Notes: generated by a model not told the origin, from the letters alone. Positions 36,915 to 45,292 are shown, counted from the first letter of the stretch. The stretch: 64,000 nt of DNA from Fontibacterium temperatum (GCA_964203055.1 CAXNKS010000001.1:496001-560000), one strand, 5' to 3'. Numbers and translations: made by a program.

Positions 36915-37418
36915 TTAGAAATTTTTTTGAAAACTGATGCTGTAATTATTTGCGCCTGGATTTTTATCACCTAAACTAGCGTTTGAAATGTGACTGTAAG
37001 AAACACCAATATTAGATGTTGAGCTTAAGTTTAAAGCCGCTCTAACTTGTGTTTTAAATTCAATACTATGGCCTAAATCTTTTCCATCACCTTTTCCGTA
37101 AACACCAGGTGTAAAACTTGGGCTAATTAAAACTGAGTTATTAGCTAATTTATAATCTAATCTAACGCCCGCATAACCATACTTGGCACTATCATCTGTT
37201 ACTAAAAATCCTACCACAGGTTTGAAATCGCCAATTGGGGAACCAAAAAGAGTTTTATCAAAATCATAATCTAACTGTAACATTGCAGCATTTTTTTTGT
37301 CATCACTATGATCAAATTTTCCAACTGAAAAAGTGAAGCCTTCTGATCTAGCTGTTGAAACTAGAGAGATAGACAACAAAGAAATTATTCCAAAAAATTT
37401 AGTAAGTTTTGAATTCAT
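36915..37418 (-). CDS. PagL-like outer membrane beta-barrel (lipid A deacylase family)
   Basis: A 167-residue secreted protein with a signal peptide (1-25, cleaved near ARSEG). Alternating hydrophobic residues and a terminal phenylalanine (SISFQKNF) mark an outer-membrane barrel. The segment YSHISNASLGDKNPG matches the PagL/acyloxyacyl hydrolase site with His143 and Ser145. The third catalytic residue, a glutamate 14 positions after the histidine in PagL, is Asn157 here. It may be a catalytically altered member. It stands 10 bp from the oxidase gene. Confidence 0.65.
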   Translation of the reverse strand: MNSKLTKFFGIISLLSISLVSTARSEGFTFSVGKFDHSDDKKNAAMLQLDYDFDKTLFGSPIGDFKPVVGFLVTDDSAKYGYAGVRLDYKLANNSVLISPSFTPGVYGKGDGKDLGHSIEFKTQVRAALNLSSTSNIGVSYSHISNASLGDKNPGANNYSISFQKNF

Positions 37419-37466
37419 TTTTATGAGCCTTTATTTAATAAAATTAGCGGAAATGCAATAAAGATT

Positions 37467-37826
37467 CTACTTTTTTTTCTTACTATTTAATCTGAATATT
37501 AGGAAACCGCCTGTAATAAAGATGATTAAAGGTAATAACCATAAGGCTAGACTATTAATATTTAAACCTGGATTATAGACAATCCAATCGCCATAACGAC
37601 TTATTAAAAACTCGTAAATTTGTTTTTCATTCTCTCCATTCTCTAATTTCTTAGAAATTAATTTTTTTAGATCAATTGCAAAATCAGAATTTGATTCATA
37701 AATCGACTGTCCTTGACAAACAATACATCTAATATTTTTATAAATTTTATTCTTTAATTCTTCACTTGCAGAAAAAACATTAGAAGACAAAATAAAAAAT
37801 ATAATAATAAAAAAATATTTTTTCAT
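37467..37826 (-). CDS. ccmH: Cytochrome c maturation protein CcmH
   Basis: Membrane-anchored thiol-disulfide protein that keeps apocytochrome c cysteines reduced for heme attachment. The 119 residues have a signal peptide (1-19), the redox motif RCIVCQGQSIYESNSDFA (Cys about 33 and 36), RYGDWIVYNPG and one C-terminal membrane helix (about 90-112). This is the short form without the CcmI-like tetratricopeptide domain. It overlaps ccmG by 4 bp. Confidence 0.93.
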   Translation of the reverse strand: MKKYFFIIIFFILSSNVFSASEELKNKIYKNIRCIVCQGQSIYESNSDFAIDLKKLISKKLENGENEKQIYEFLISRYGDWIVYNPGLNINSLALWLLPLIIFITGGFLIFRLNSKKKK

Positions 37827-38344
37827 TTATTTTGTAATTCTAAAATTTTATTAACCGTATCTTCATTCAGTGGGCCAATATGTTTAAAAATTATTTTTCC
37901 TTTTTTTAAAACATATGTTTCCGGAACCCCATAGGCACCCAATTGAATTGCAACTTCTCCTTTTTTATCAACGCCTATTAAACTAAAAGGGTTTCCATAT
38001 TTTTTTAAAAAGTTTTTCGCATTCCCACTTTCATCTTTATAATTAAGGCCAATAATATCGATTTGATTTTTATTTTTTAAATCCATTAAGAAAGGATGCT
38101 CAATCCGACAAGGAATACACCAGGATGCCCATATATTTAAAACGGCAAAATCTTTTCCTGATAAAATATTACTATCTAACTTTGGATTTTTATTTAAAAG
38201 ATTCTCCAAAATAAATTCTGGAATTTTTTTACCAATCATTTGATTAGGTTGATAAGTTTTATTGGAATTTAAAACTCTTAAAAAAAGAATAAAAATTATA
38301 ACAATTGTTATTCCGAGAATTATAATTTTATATTTATTATTCAT
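37823..38344 (-). CDS. ccmG: Thiol:disulfide interchange protein CcmG/DsbE
   Basis: Thioredoxin-fold protein tethered to the periplasmic face by an N-terminal helix (about 5-25). The active site is WASWCIPCRIEHP, and GAYGVPETYVLKKG contains the cis-proline. The preferred start is the ATG at 38344 (MNNKYKIIIL), giving 173 residues and an 8-bp overlap with ccmF. An in-frame start 13 codons upstream adds a charged stretch before the signal-anchor. It supplies electrons to CcmH. Confidence 0.93.
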   Translation of the reverse strand: MNNKYKIIILGITIVIIFILFLRVLNSNKTYQPNQMIGKKIPEFILENLLNKNPKLDSNILSGKDFAVLNIWASWCIPCRIEHPFLMDLKNKNQIDIIGLNYKDESGNAKNFLKKYGNPFSLIGVDKKGEVAIQLGAYGVPETYVLKKGKIIFKHIGPLNEDTVNKILELQNK

Positions 38345-40217
38345 TTCTAAGTCTAAACGTTTGATAAATTCCACCAAAAGCAATTAACAATATAGAAAAC
38401 CAAATCCAAAACATTAAAGGTTTATAATAAAATCTTACCATAATTTTATCTTTTTCAAATTCAGACAAGTTAATTGCAAAATAATAATCTACGATAAAAT
38501 TATTTTTAATGCTTGTCTCAGAAGTAAATTGGACTGGCTGATCATATTTTCTAATAGACGGAGTTAATTCGACTTGTTTTTCTTTATTGGTCACTAAAAA
38601 ATTTCCAAAAACCTCCTCGTAGTTTTCTTTTTTGATTTTATTAATACTCTTAAATTTAATAATAAATTCTTGAATTTTGATCTCATCACCCACCTTCATG
38701 GCTGTATTAATCTCTTTTGATAAATAAGCATTAATAAATATAGAAAAAATCAATATGCCAAATCCTAAATGAGAAACTAATCTTCCAAAATTTAAGCTTA
38801 ATTTTTTTTGTGAAATCCAGTCAAATATAACTGAAACAATTAGGTATACCGAAAACAACAACCCTAATATCGAAATAATATCTTTATAATCAAAAAACCA
38901 AAAAATAATCACTGATGAGATCGCAATGGAAATTGGAAAAAATATTTTAAAATTTTTTATTTGTAAAAATTTATCTTCTTTATTCCAACTAACAAGAGGT
39001 CCATGCGACATGAAAAATAAAAATGCAAATAAAAATGGAGCTAAAATAGTATGATAATAAACAGGGCCAACCGAAATACTTTTTCCACTAATGGCATCTA
39101 GAATAATAGGATAAACTGTTCCAACTAAAATCACCGAAAGAAAAAAGATTAAAAAACAATTATTAATTAAGATAAAATTGTCTTTCTGTAAAAAGGAATA
39201 TTCTCCATATGAAGATTTTTTAGGACTCTTAATAATAAAAATAGCTAATGAAAAAAAAGTAATAAATAAAATTGTACTTAAAATATATACACCTCTGTAA
39301 GGATCATTTGCAAAAGCATGCACTGAATTTAATACTCCTGATCTAACTAAAAAAGTTCCAAGTAAACTCATGATAAAAGTAAATATGGAAAGTAATGCCG
39401 TCCAAGAATGTAATTTATCTTTTTTAAGAGTTACAATGTTAGAATGAATTAAAGCAGTTGCTGCAAGCCAGGGCATTAATGATGCGTTCTCAACTGGATC
39501 CCAAAACCAATATCCTCCCCAACCTAATTCATAGTAAGCCCAAAAAGATCCAAGACCAATTCCAACAGTGAGCAAGGACCAAGGAAGAATAATCCAAAAA
39601 TTTGCAATCTTACTCCATGATTTATCAAAATTATTAGTCACTAATCCTGCAAGCGCAAAACTAAAAACTAAAGAAAAACCAACATAACCAAAATATAAAA
39701 ATGGCGGATGAATCGCAAGTAACGGATCCTGCAGAATAGGATTTAAACCAAGACCTTGAGATGGTTTTGGATCCATTTGGTCAAAAGGATTTGAAGTAAA
39801 AATTAAAAAAATTAAAAAAATTAAGATTAATATTGATTGAAAAAAAACCGTATAAAATTTTAATTTTTCACTGACTTTGGTTCTAGCGAATACAAAGGAA
39901 AATAATGATAATATTAGAATAAATAATACCATGCTGCCTTCGTGATTTCCCCACGCTCCTGATATTTTATAGATTAAAGGCTTAGTAGTGTGAGAATTTT
40001 GATAAACGGCTACATTAGAAAAATCAGAAACAACAAAACAATATATTAAAGTTAAAAATGAAATTAATAATAAATAAAAAATACTATTATTAAAAAAATT
40101 AATTATTTTTGAATTTTTGAAGTCATTATTTCTTATTCCTTTAATTAATGAAAAAATTAAGAAACCGTTAAATATTAAAGAAAAAAATAAAGCTAAATTA
40201 CCTATATAACCAGCCAT
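38337..40217 (-). CDS. ccmF: Cytochrome c heme lyase subunit CcmF
   Basis: A 626-residue membrane protein with about 14 helices that ligates heme to apocytochrome c. The tryptophan-rich periplasmic domain is clear: ELGWGGYWFWDPVENASLMPW (about 225-245), preceded by HPPFLYFGYVGFSLVF. The histidine regions GAWGNHEGSMVLF and LVSHLGFGILIFS are in the expected positions. Slightly shorter than E. coli CcmF (about 647). It is 2 bp downstream of ccmE. Confidence 0.95.
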   Translation of the reverse strand: MAGYIGNLALFFSLIFNGFLIFSLIKGIRNNDFKNSKIINFFNNSIFYLLLISFLTLIYCFVVSDFSNVAVYQNSHTTKPLIYKISGAWGNHEGSMVLFILILSLFSFVFARTKVSEKLKFYTVFFQSILILIFLIFLIFTSNPFDQMDPKPSQGLGLNPILQDPLLAIHPPFLYFGYVGFSLVFSFALAGLVTNNFDKSWSKIANFWIILPWSLLTVGIGLGSFWAYYELGWGGYWFWDPVENASLMPWLAATALIHSNIVTLKKDKLHSWTALLSIFTFIMSLLGTFLVRSGVLNSVHAFANDPYRGVYILSTILFITFFSLAIFIIKSPKKSSYGEYSFLQKDNFILINNCFLIFFLSVILVGTVYPIILDAISGKSISVGPVYYHTILAPFLFAFLFFMSHGPLVSWNKEDKFLQIKNFKIFFPISIAISSVIIFWFFDYKDIISILGLLFSVYLIVSVIFDWISQKKLSLNFGRLVSHLGFGILIFSIFINAYLSKEINTAMKVGDEIKIQEFIIKFKSINKIKKENYEEVFGNFLVTNKEKQVELTPSIRKYDQPVQFTSETSIKNNFIVDYYFAINLSEFEKDKIMVRFYYKPLMFWIWFSILLIAFGGIYQTFRLRNE

Positions 40218-40219
40218 AT

Positions 40220-40654
40220 TTATTTACCTAATGTATTTTTTTTCAAACTGTTAGCAACTTCTGGCGGCATATAATTCTCATCATGCTTTGCAAGTATCGT
40301 GCTTGCAATAAAATATTTTTTATCTTTAAGAACGCCTTCTACAACTGCGCTTTTGCCTTCAACAAACAAATTGGGTAACAAACCATTATACTCAACGAAA
40401 ATTTCATTTTTCAAATCAGTAATAACAAAAACATAATTATTATTATTTTTCTTTAATGAACCTTCTTTAACTAGACCTCCAAGTCTAATCTTATTAGAAG
40501 GGGTATTTGTTAAATTTTTTATTTCTTGAGGCGCATAGAAATACACAACATTCTTTTGTAAATTATTATAGATAAAGAAAAATATTATCGTTGCAGCTAT
40601 TGCTATTAAGGAAAAAATTTTTAATCTATTTTTTGCAGATTTGCTAAAAATCAT
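40220..40654 (-). CDS. ccmE: Heme chaperone CcmE
   Basis: Periplasmic heme carrier with one N-terminal membrane anchor (about 11-31). The covalent heme-binding His124 and nearby Tyr128 are present in ILAKHDENYMPPEV. The OB-fold core (IRLGGLVKEGSL, VVEGVLKDKKYFIAS) is intact in the 144-residue protein. It receives heme with help from CcmC and CcmD. Confidence 0.94.
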   Translation of the reverse strand: MIFSKSAKNRLKIFSLIAIAATIIFFFIYNNLQKNVVYFYAPQEIKNLTNTPSNKIRLGGLVKEGSLKKNNNNYVFVITDLKNEIFVEYNGLLPNLFVEGKSAVVEGVLKDKKYFIASTILAKHDENYMPPEVANSLKKNTLGK

Positions 40655-40710
40655 AATCGTATTTAAAAAAAAAATTTTAAGTAGATATCGAGACTTAATT
40701 AGATATCAAA

Positions 40711-40905
40711 CTAAAATCTATTAGATTGCGCTGAAACTGGCGCTTCTTCAACTTTTTCAGACTGATAAAGATGTTCGATGTTTTTAATAGAATTTAATTT
40801 TTTAACTGAAACGTAATAAAGAGAAATTAAAGATAACGCGGCAAATGCATATGATAACCATATGTACAATCCGTAACCACCCATATTTAAGAATTCTAAA
40901 ATCAT
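40711..40905 (-). CDS. ccmD: Heme exporter protein CcmD
   Basis: A 64-residue single-helix protein. It has the typical N-terminal MGGYGLYIWLSYAFAALSL (Gly-Gly-Tyr-Trp character) and a charged cytoplasmic tail. CcmD stabilises the CcmC-CcmE-heme complex. It overlaps ccmC by 4 bp and precedes ccmE by 56 bp. The start could be the ATG eight codons inside (MGGYG), which is the more usual N terminus. Confidence 0.85.
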   Translation of the reverse strand: MILEFLNMGGYGLYIWLSYAFAALSLISLYYVSVKKLNSIKNIEHLYQSEKVEEAPVSAQSNRF

Positions 40906-41600
40906 TTTTTATTAACTCTAAAATTAATAATTTCATATTTATATCTAATCAAGAAAATAATCAGTGATAAAATACAAAAACTAAAAAACATAATAAGTAA
41001 TGGCGCTAACATTGAACTATGTATGGTGGGTGCGGCAGTTAGTGTAATGCTTGCTGGTTGGTGAAGTGTATTCCACCATGCAACTGAAAATTTAATAATA
41101 GGAATATTTATTAATCCTACTATACCAACAATATTAGTAATTTTTTCTGCTAAATTATAATTTTTTATAAACGACCACAAAGAAACATATAAAAAATAAG
41201 TTAACACCAGAACAAACATTGAAGTTAGTCTGCCATCCCAACTCCAAAAAGTTCCCCATGTTGGGTAACCCCATAATGATCCTGTGACAACAGAGATTAA
41301 AGAAAAAACTAACCCTATAGGTGCTAAACTTTTTGCATAAACCGAAAAAACTCTAAGTTTAAAAATTAAACTTATAAATGATGAAATTCCAATAATTAAA
41401 AAGATAAATAAAGAAATCCAAGAAGACGGGACATGAACATACATAATTCTTACCGTATCTTTTTGTAAATAATCAATTGGTGAAAAAAGTAATGCTAAAA
41501 TTAAACCAGTAATAAGCGCAAAAACCAAAATTATCTTTAACCAAAAAATACTAGAGTTTGCTAAATTAAAAAAAGTTCTAGGTTTAAATATTCCAAACAT
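40902..41600 (-). CDS. ccmC: Heme transporter/handling protein CcmC
   Basis: A 232-residue, six-helix membrane protein. The signature tryptophan-rich loop is GYPTWGTFWSWDGRLTS (about 118-134), flanked by the axial histidines in YVHVPSSWIS and TLHQPAS. It loads heme onto CcmE. The start codon lies inside an inverted repeat (see the leader entry). It is the first ccm gene here; ccmA, ccmB and ccmI are not in the window. Confidence 0.95.
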   Translation of the reverse strand: MFGIFKPRTFFNLANSSIFWLKIILVFALITGLILALLFSPIDYLQKDTVRIMYVHVPSSWISLFIFLIIGISSFISLIFKLRVFSVYAKSLAPIGLVFSLISVVTGSLWGYPTWGTFWSWDGRLTSMFVLVLTYFLYVSLWSFIKNYNLAEKITNIVGIVGLINIPIIKFSVAWWNTLHQPASITLTAAPTIHSSMLAPLLIMFFSFCILSLIIFLIRYKYEIINFRVNKK

Positions 41601-41628
41601 TTAAGAAGATTTTTTACTACATGTTTGG
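41593..41628 (-). promoter_or_regulatory. Inverted repeat enclosing the ccmC start codon
   Basis: CCAAACAT (41593-41600) and ATGTTTGG (41621-41628) can pair as an 8-bp stem with a 20-nt loop. The 3' arm of the mRNA hairpin contains the ccmC AUG itself, so folding would bury the start codon. Confidence 0.4.
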
Positions 41629-41642
41629 GAAGATTAGAAGTT

Positions 41643-41693
41643 TACCTAACTGAGATAAGGGAGATTGGGGATCAAAAATAACTCAGTTAGGTA
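41643..41693 (-). repeat. 12-bp perfect inverted repeat upstream of ccmC
   Basis: TACCTAACTGAG (41643-41654) and CTCAGTTAGGTA (41682-41693) are exact reverse complements separated by 27 bp containing GGGAGATTGGGGATC. It lies in the 169-bp gap between hspQ and ccmC, the largest gap in this part of the window. It could be a terminator stem for hspQ, a regulatory leader for ccmC, or a small RNA. There is no U-run directly after the stem, which weakens the terminator reading. Confidence 0.55.
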
Positions 41694-41769
41694 TTAACTG
41701 AAATCTAATAAAATAATCTGTCGAACTTTTGCGCTAAAATTGTTTGAATTAAGGCGGTAAGAATTGCGA

Positions 41770-42099
41770 CTAATTTGATGGTTTAAAGTAAAGATTTCCT
41801 CTTTTTCCTCTAAATATTTCATTAACCAAAGGATGTCTCACAGGCTCATTTGGATCATCTCCTACTAAATTTTGTTCTGAAACATAAGCTTCATAGGTGA
41901 TCTCATCATTCTCAGCTAATAAATGATAAAAGGGCTGATCTTTTCTAGGACGTGCTGCTTTTGGGATTGATTGATACCACTCTTCTGAATTATTAAATTG
42001 GAAATCTACATCGTAAATAACACCTCTAAAATCAAACAAACGATGTCTTACCACTTCTCCAATTGAGAATTTGGCTTTGTTTAATTTTTTTTCTAACAT
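41770..42099 (-). CDS. hspQ: HspQ/YccV-family heat shock protein
   Basis: A 109-residue protein matching the hemimethylated-DNA-binding-like YccV fold. Features are FSIGEVVRHRLFDFRGVIYDVDFQF, QPFYHLLAENDEITYEAYVSEQNL and the C-terminal RHPLVNEIFRG. HspQ acts in E. coli as a Lon specificity factor and is heat-induced; the role here is inferred. It is a stand-alone minus-strand gene between DUF3108 and the ccm block. Confidence 0.88.
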   Translation of the reverse strand: MLEKKLNKAKFSIGEVVRHRLFDFRGVIYDVDFQFNNSEEWYQSIPKAARPRKDQPFYHLLAENDEITYEAYVSEQNLVGDDPNEPVRHPLVNEIFRGKRGNLYFKPSN

Positions 42100-42139
42100 T
42101 AAAATTTAAAGTAGTGATTCTTATAAAAAATTCAATAGC

Positions 42140-42907
42140 TCACTGGATTGTATCTAAATACATCTTAAGTCTAATTCCTTTTTTTCCTTTAGTTGTCGCA
42201 TAAATTGGAAAATAGTTATCCCCAACAATTCCAAAATAAAGATCTACCTTAAACTGCTCGGGAGTATTTGGATCTCCTGGAGTGTATCCAGATATTGGCT
42301 GATAAGTCAAAATGCACTTTTGTAATTTCCCTTTATAATTAGAAAAGATTGAATCAAAATCTATCTGAACATTTTCTTTCTTCATCACTAAGTAATAAAA
42401 AATATTACCATCAAAAACTTTAATTTTTTTATCACAATCAAGATTTTTTTTATCGATTAAAAATAATTTTTTAACCGCAAAGATTGGATCAATCACGCCA
42501 AAATAGTCTTCTTTATTGTATGGAACTTTTTTAGTTAAATCTTCAGTTCTGGGTGGATCTGTTTCAAAATTAAGAACTTTTTCTTTGGAAAAATTGATTT
42601 TATTTAATCTATATTTATTGCTTGTTGGTTTTTCATAACGATATTCATACTTCCAAGTGTTTTTACTTTTATCATTAAATTCAACTTTAGATTTTGCTAA
42701 AACTTTTACAAAAAATCCAACGATACCGACACTTTCAGCACTAAAGGTAATCTTGTTGTTTATTTCATCATCAATATTAAAATTAATCTCCATAACATTT
42801 AGATTATAGGCTCGGACCTCATATCTAAATTCTTTTGCTAAAGATGAATTAAAGTTTAAAATAATTGTAGAAATAATTATTAAAAATTTAATGAATAAAG
42901 GTCTCAT
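42140..42907 (-). CDS. DUF3108 family secreted protein
   Basis: A 255-residue protein with an N-terminal signal peptide (1-24, cleavage near SLAKEF). The body resembles DUF3108: YEVRAYNLNVMEINFNI, SAESVGIVGFFVKVLAKSKVEF, DPIFAVKKLFL and a C-terminal KKGIRLKMYL. Function is unknown; an envelope location is inferred from the signal peptide. Its first 17 bp overlap the divergently transcribed yciB gene head to head, an unusual arrangement. Confidence 0.75.
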   Translation of the reverse strand: MRPLFIKFLIIISTIILNFNSSLAKEFRYEVRAYNLNVMEINFNIDDEINNKITFSAESVGIVGFFVKVLAKSKVEFNDKSKNTWKYEYRYEKPTSNKYRLNKINFSKEKVLNFETDPPRTEDLTKKVPYNKEDYFGVIDPIFAVKKLFLIDKKNLDCDKKIKVFDGNIFYYLVMKKENVQIDFDSIFSNYKGKLQKCILTYQPISGYTPGDPNTPEQFKVDLYFGIVGDNYFPIYATTKGKKGIRLKMYLDTIQ

Positions 42908-43433
42908 AAAATTTTTCTTGGATATAGGTCCGTTATTAATCTTTTTTTATTTCTATAAAAAACATGGAATGAGTTATGCAATACTTCCTTTAATTATTGC
43001 AACTATTATATCGGTATTTTTTGTTTACCGAATAGAAAAAAAAATACCAACAATACCAATATTAGGGGCTGTTGTTGTTACTCTGTTTGGTGGATTAACA
43101 ATTGTTTTTGATAATAAAATATTTTTTTATATGAAGCCTACAATTATAAATATAATTTTTGCACTTATTCTTTTGTACGGACAAATCTTTTTAAAACAAC
43201 CTTTGCTAAAAAAATTGTTTGATGGATCAATTAAAATTTCAGACGAAGGTTGGAATATTTTAAATAAACGATGGATATATTTTTTTATTTTTTTAGCGAT
43301 ACTCAATGAGCTTGTTTGGAGAACGCAAAGTGAAGACTTTTGGGTTCAATTTAAGGTATTTGGACTATTACCAATCACTTTAATATTCACAATTATGCAA
43401 GTATCACTTATTCAAAAACATAGAGTTGATTAA
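42891..43433 (+). CDS. yciB: Inner membrane septation protein A (YciB/IspZ family)
   Basis: A 180-residue polytopic membrane protein with about five helices. Family marks are KFFLDIGPLLIFFYFYKK at the N terminus, LGAVVVTLFGGLTIVFDN (about 58-75), KPTIINIIFALILLYGQIF and the C-terminal LNELVWRTQSEDFWVQFKVFG. Linked in other bacteria to cell-envelope integrity and septation. It is followed with no gap by a DUF2794 gene. Confidence 0.92.
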   Translation: MNKGLIKFFLDIGPLLIFFYFYKKHGMSYAILPLIIATIISVFFVYRIEKKIPTIPILGAVVVTLFGGLTIVFDNKIFFYMKPTIINIIFALILLYGQIFLKQPLLKKLFDGSIKISDEGWNILNKRWIYFFIFLAILNELVWRTQSEDFWVQFKVFGLLPITLIFTIMQVSLIQKHRVD

Positions 43434-43777
43434 TGAAATTTCATTTAATTAAAAATAACAATCTTAATAAAGAAAACTTTTTTAATAAAAAAGAACTTCA
43501 AGAAATTTTAAATCTTTATGGTTCAATGGTCTCTGTTGGGGAATGGAAAGATTATGGGATCTATATGAGTAAAACTATGATTAGTTTTGAGATCTATAGA
43601 AAAGCAACTGAAAATCCTCTTTTTCAAATACTAAAAAAACTTAATCAAAAAGATAAAAATAAATATCAATTAAAAGATGCAAGTGGCTCTGTAATCAAAA
43701 GCTCAGATAATTTGAGTTCCATATTAAAAATTATTTCAAAAAAACACTCAACCAAATATTTAAAAGTTATTAAATAA
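43433..43777 (+). CDS. DUF2794 family protein
   Basis: A 114-residue soluble protein whose core FNKKELQEILNLYGSMVSVGEWKDYGI followed by SFEIYRKATENPLFQI matches the alphaproteobacterial DUF2794 family. Function is unknown. The start ATG overlaps the yciB stop (TAATG), so the two genes are co-translated. The small DUF2256 gene begins 1 bp after it. Confidence 0.75.
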   Translation: MKFHLIKNNNLNKENFFNKKELQEILNLYGSMVSVGEWKDYGIYMSKTMISFEIYRKATENPLFQILKKLNQKDKNKYQLKDASGSVIKSSDNLSSILKIISKKHSTKYLKVIK

Positions 43778-43778
43778 C

Positions 43779-43907
43779 TTGAGAAAAAAAAATCAATTAC
43801 CAAAAAAGATTTGTCTTAATTGTAACAGAGAGTTTCTTTGGAGAAAAAAATGGGAAAAAAATTGGAATTTCGTTAAATATTGTTCTAAAAAATGCTCCGG
43901 AAACTAA
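43779..43907 (+). CDS. DUF2256 zinc-finger-like small protein
   Basis: A 42-residue protein read from a TTG codon directly after the DUF2794 stop. Four cysteines form a ribbon-like pattern: LPKKICLNC, then REFLWRKKWEKNWNFVKYCSKKC. The WRKKW...W..VKYCS..C layout is the DUF2256 signature. It probably binds one zinc ion; the function is unknown. TTG is the only plausible start, because the next in-frame methionine would remove the whole motif. Confidence 0.8.
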   Translation: MRKKNQLPKKICLNCNREFLWRKKWEKNWNFVKYCSKKCSGN

Positions 43908-43970
43908 ACTCAAATAAAAAATAATTTTAAATTTAATGAAATTATACTCTAATTAAATTATAATAATTAT

Positions 43971-44135
43971 ATGACAAAAAATTTTATTACTTATTTATTA
44001 TCTGTTTTAGCTGGAATAGCCTGTTTTCTTTTTCTTTTGAATTGGGTGTTAGATGAATATGGTTATATGGGAGCTATTGTGCTGCCACTAATTTTAGTTT
44101 CAATTTTTTTAATTATTAAAAAAATGATTAAATGA
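43971..44135 (+). CDS. Small two-helix membrane protein, unknown
   Basis: A 54-residue product with two hydrophobic helices (about 6-25 and 33-50) around a polar turn (LDEYGYMG), and a basic end (KKMIK). No family recognised. Its TGA overlaps the ATG of the next gene by 4 bp (ATGA), supporting a real, co-translated gene. Confidence 0.55.
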   Translation: MTKNFITYLLSVLAGIACFLFLLNWVLDEYGYMGAIVLPLILVSIFLIIKKMIK

Positions 44136-44491
44136 AAAATCCATTTATTATTATAATCGCAGCAATAATTTTAATTTTTATTTTAGGAACAAAAGCATTT
44201 TGGTCAATTTTAGTTTTAACTATTGCAATTTATTTATTAATTTTTGTATCAAATTATCTAAAAAAATTTGAAACAGGTGATAAAGACCTAACTAATAAAG
44301 ATTTTTGGAAATATAGTTGTGATATTAGAAAATTCAAAAAATCAATTTGGGAACCTAAAGAAACATCAGAAGTTATAAATAAAAAAATTTTTAGAGATAG
44401 ATTGGTTAATTGTTACTGGACTTTAATTTTAATAATTTTCTTCTTTAGTTGTTATTTATTCACAGGAATTGGTGATTTTATTTTAAGTTAA
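44132..44491 (+). CDS. Membrane protein of unknown function
   Basis: A 119-residue protein with hydrophobic helices at about 4-40 (probably two) and 95-117. A polar middle contains FWKYSCDIRKFKKSIWEPKE. No recognised domain. It is coupled to the preceding 54-residue membrane peptide and followed by a strong bidirectional terminator, so it closes the yciB transcript. Confidence 0.6.
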   Translation: MKNPFIIIIAAIILIFILGTKAFWSILVLTIAIYLLIFVSNYLKKFETGDKDLTNKDFWKYSCDIRKFKKSIWEPKETSEVINKKIFRDRLVNCYWTLILIIFFFSCYLFTGIGDFILS

Positions 44492-44524
44492 TTTTATAGC
44501 CCCAATTACTCGGGGCTATAAAAT
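44491..44524. terminator. Bidirectional intrinsic terminator
   Basis: ATTTTATAGCCCC and GGGGCTATAAAAT form a perfect 13-bp stem around a short loop (44504-44511). The A/T tails on each side supply U-runs in both directions. It lies exactly between the convergent 119-residue membrane protein gene and the BI-1 gene. Confidence 0.85.
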
Positions 44525-44536
44525 AGAATAAATTAA

Positions 44537-45292
44537 TTAGTCTCTTCTTTGTCCAAAGAATCTTAACAACATTACAAAAAGGTTAATGAAATCTAAATAA
44601 AGAGTTAAAGCACCCATAATAGATTTTTTAGCCATTGTTTCTGAATCGCCTCCATCAAAATACATTTCTTTAATTTTTTGTGTGTCATACGCTGTAAGAC
44701 CAACAAAAATTATAACTCCAAGTAATGAAACGATGAATTCTAGTTGTGTAGATTTAAGAAAAATATTTACGATTGATGCAATAATGATTCCAATTAAACC
44801 CATCATTAAAAATGATCCAAGTTTAGTTAAATCAGATTTTGTTGTGTAACCGTAAAGACTCATTGTAGCAAAAGTTGCTGCAGTAATGAAAAATACTCGA
44901 GCAATACTAGCTCCAACATAAACCATGAATATTGAAGAAAGTGATGCACCCATTAATCCTGCAAACACCCAAAATAATGTTTGAGCTTTTGATGCACTCA
45001 TTTTTGCAAGTCCAAAACTCATCCACAATACAATACCCAATGGAGCAAAAGCGATTACCCACATTAATGCAGAATTGTAAATTGCATTACCTAAATTAGT
45101 TAGACCAGTGATTGAACCGGCATCATTTGTAACTACAGAATATTTAAATAAAAATAACGCTACAAAACCTGTCACCAGAATACCTGTTGCCATGTAATTA
45201 TAGATCTTCAACATGTAGGATCTAAGGCCCTGATCTATGGCACCCGATTCTGCACGTGTCGTAGTTCTTGTTTGACCATACTTTAAGTTCAT
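44537..45292 (-). CDS. Bax inhibitor-1/YccA family membrane protein
   Basis: A 251-residue protein with seven hydrophobic helices. It has the BI-1 hallmarks: RSYMLKIYNYMATGILVTG near residue 25, FFITAATFATMSLYGYTTKSDLTKLGSFLMMGLIG (about 130-165) and the C-terminal GLTAYDTQKIKEMY with ALTLYLDFINLF. Members modulate membrane proteostasis (FtsH-linked YccA) or act as calcium leak channels. The exact role is unknown here. Confidence 0.92.
   Translation of the reverse strand: MNLKYGQTRTTTRAESGAIDQGLRSYMLKIYNYMATGILVTGFVALFLFKYSVVTNDAGSITGLTNLGNAIYNSALMWVIAFAPLGIVLWMSFGLAKMSASKAQTLFWVFAGLMGASLSSIFMVYVGASIARVFFITAATFATMSLYGYTTKSDLTKLGSFLMMGLIGIIIASIVNIFLKSTQLEFIVSLLGVIIFVGLTAYDTQKIKEMYFDGGDSETMAKKSIMGALTLYLDFINLFVMLLRFFGQRRD

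Noticed and set aside
41643..41693. Simple rho-independent terminator for hspQ
   Set aside because: The 12-bp stem has a 27-nt loop and no following U-run, so a plain terminator is a poor fit; recorded as an unexplained repeat.
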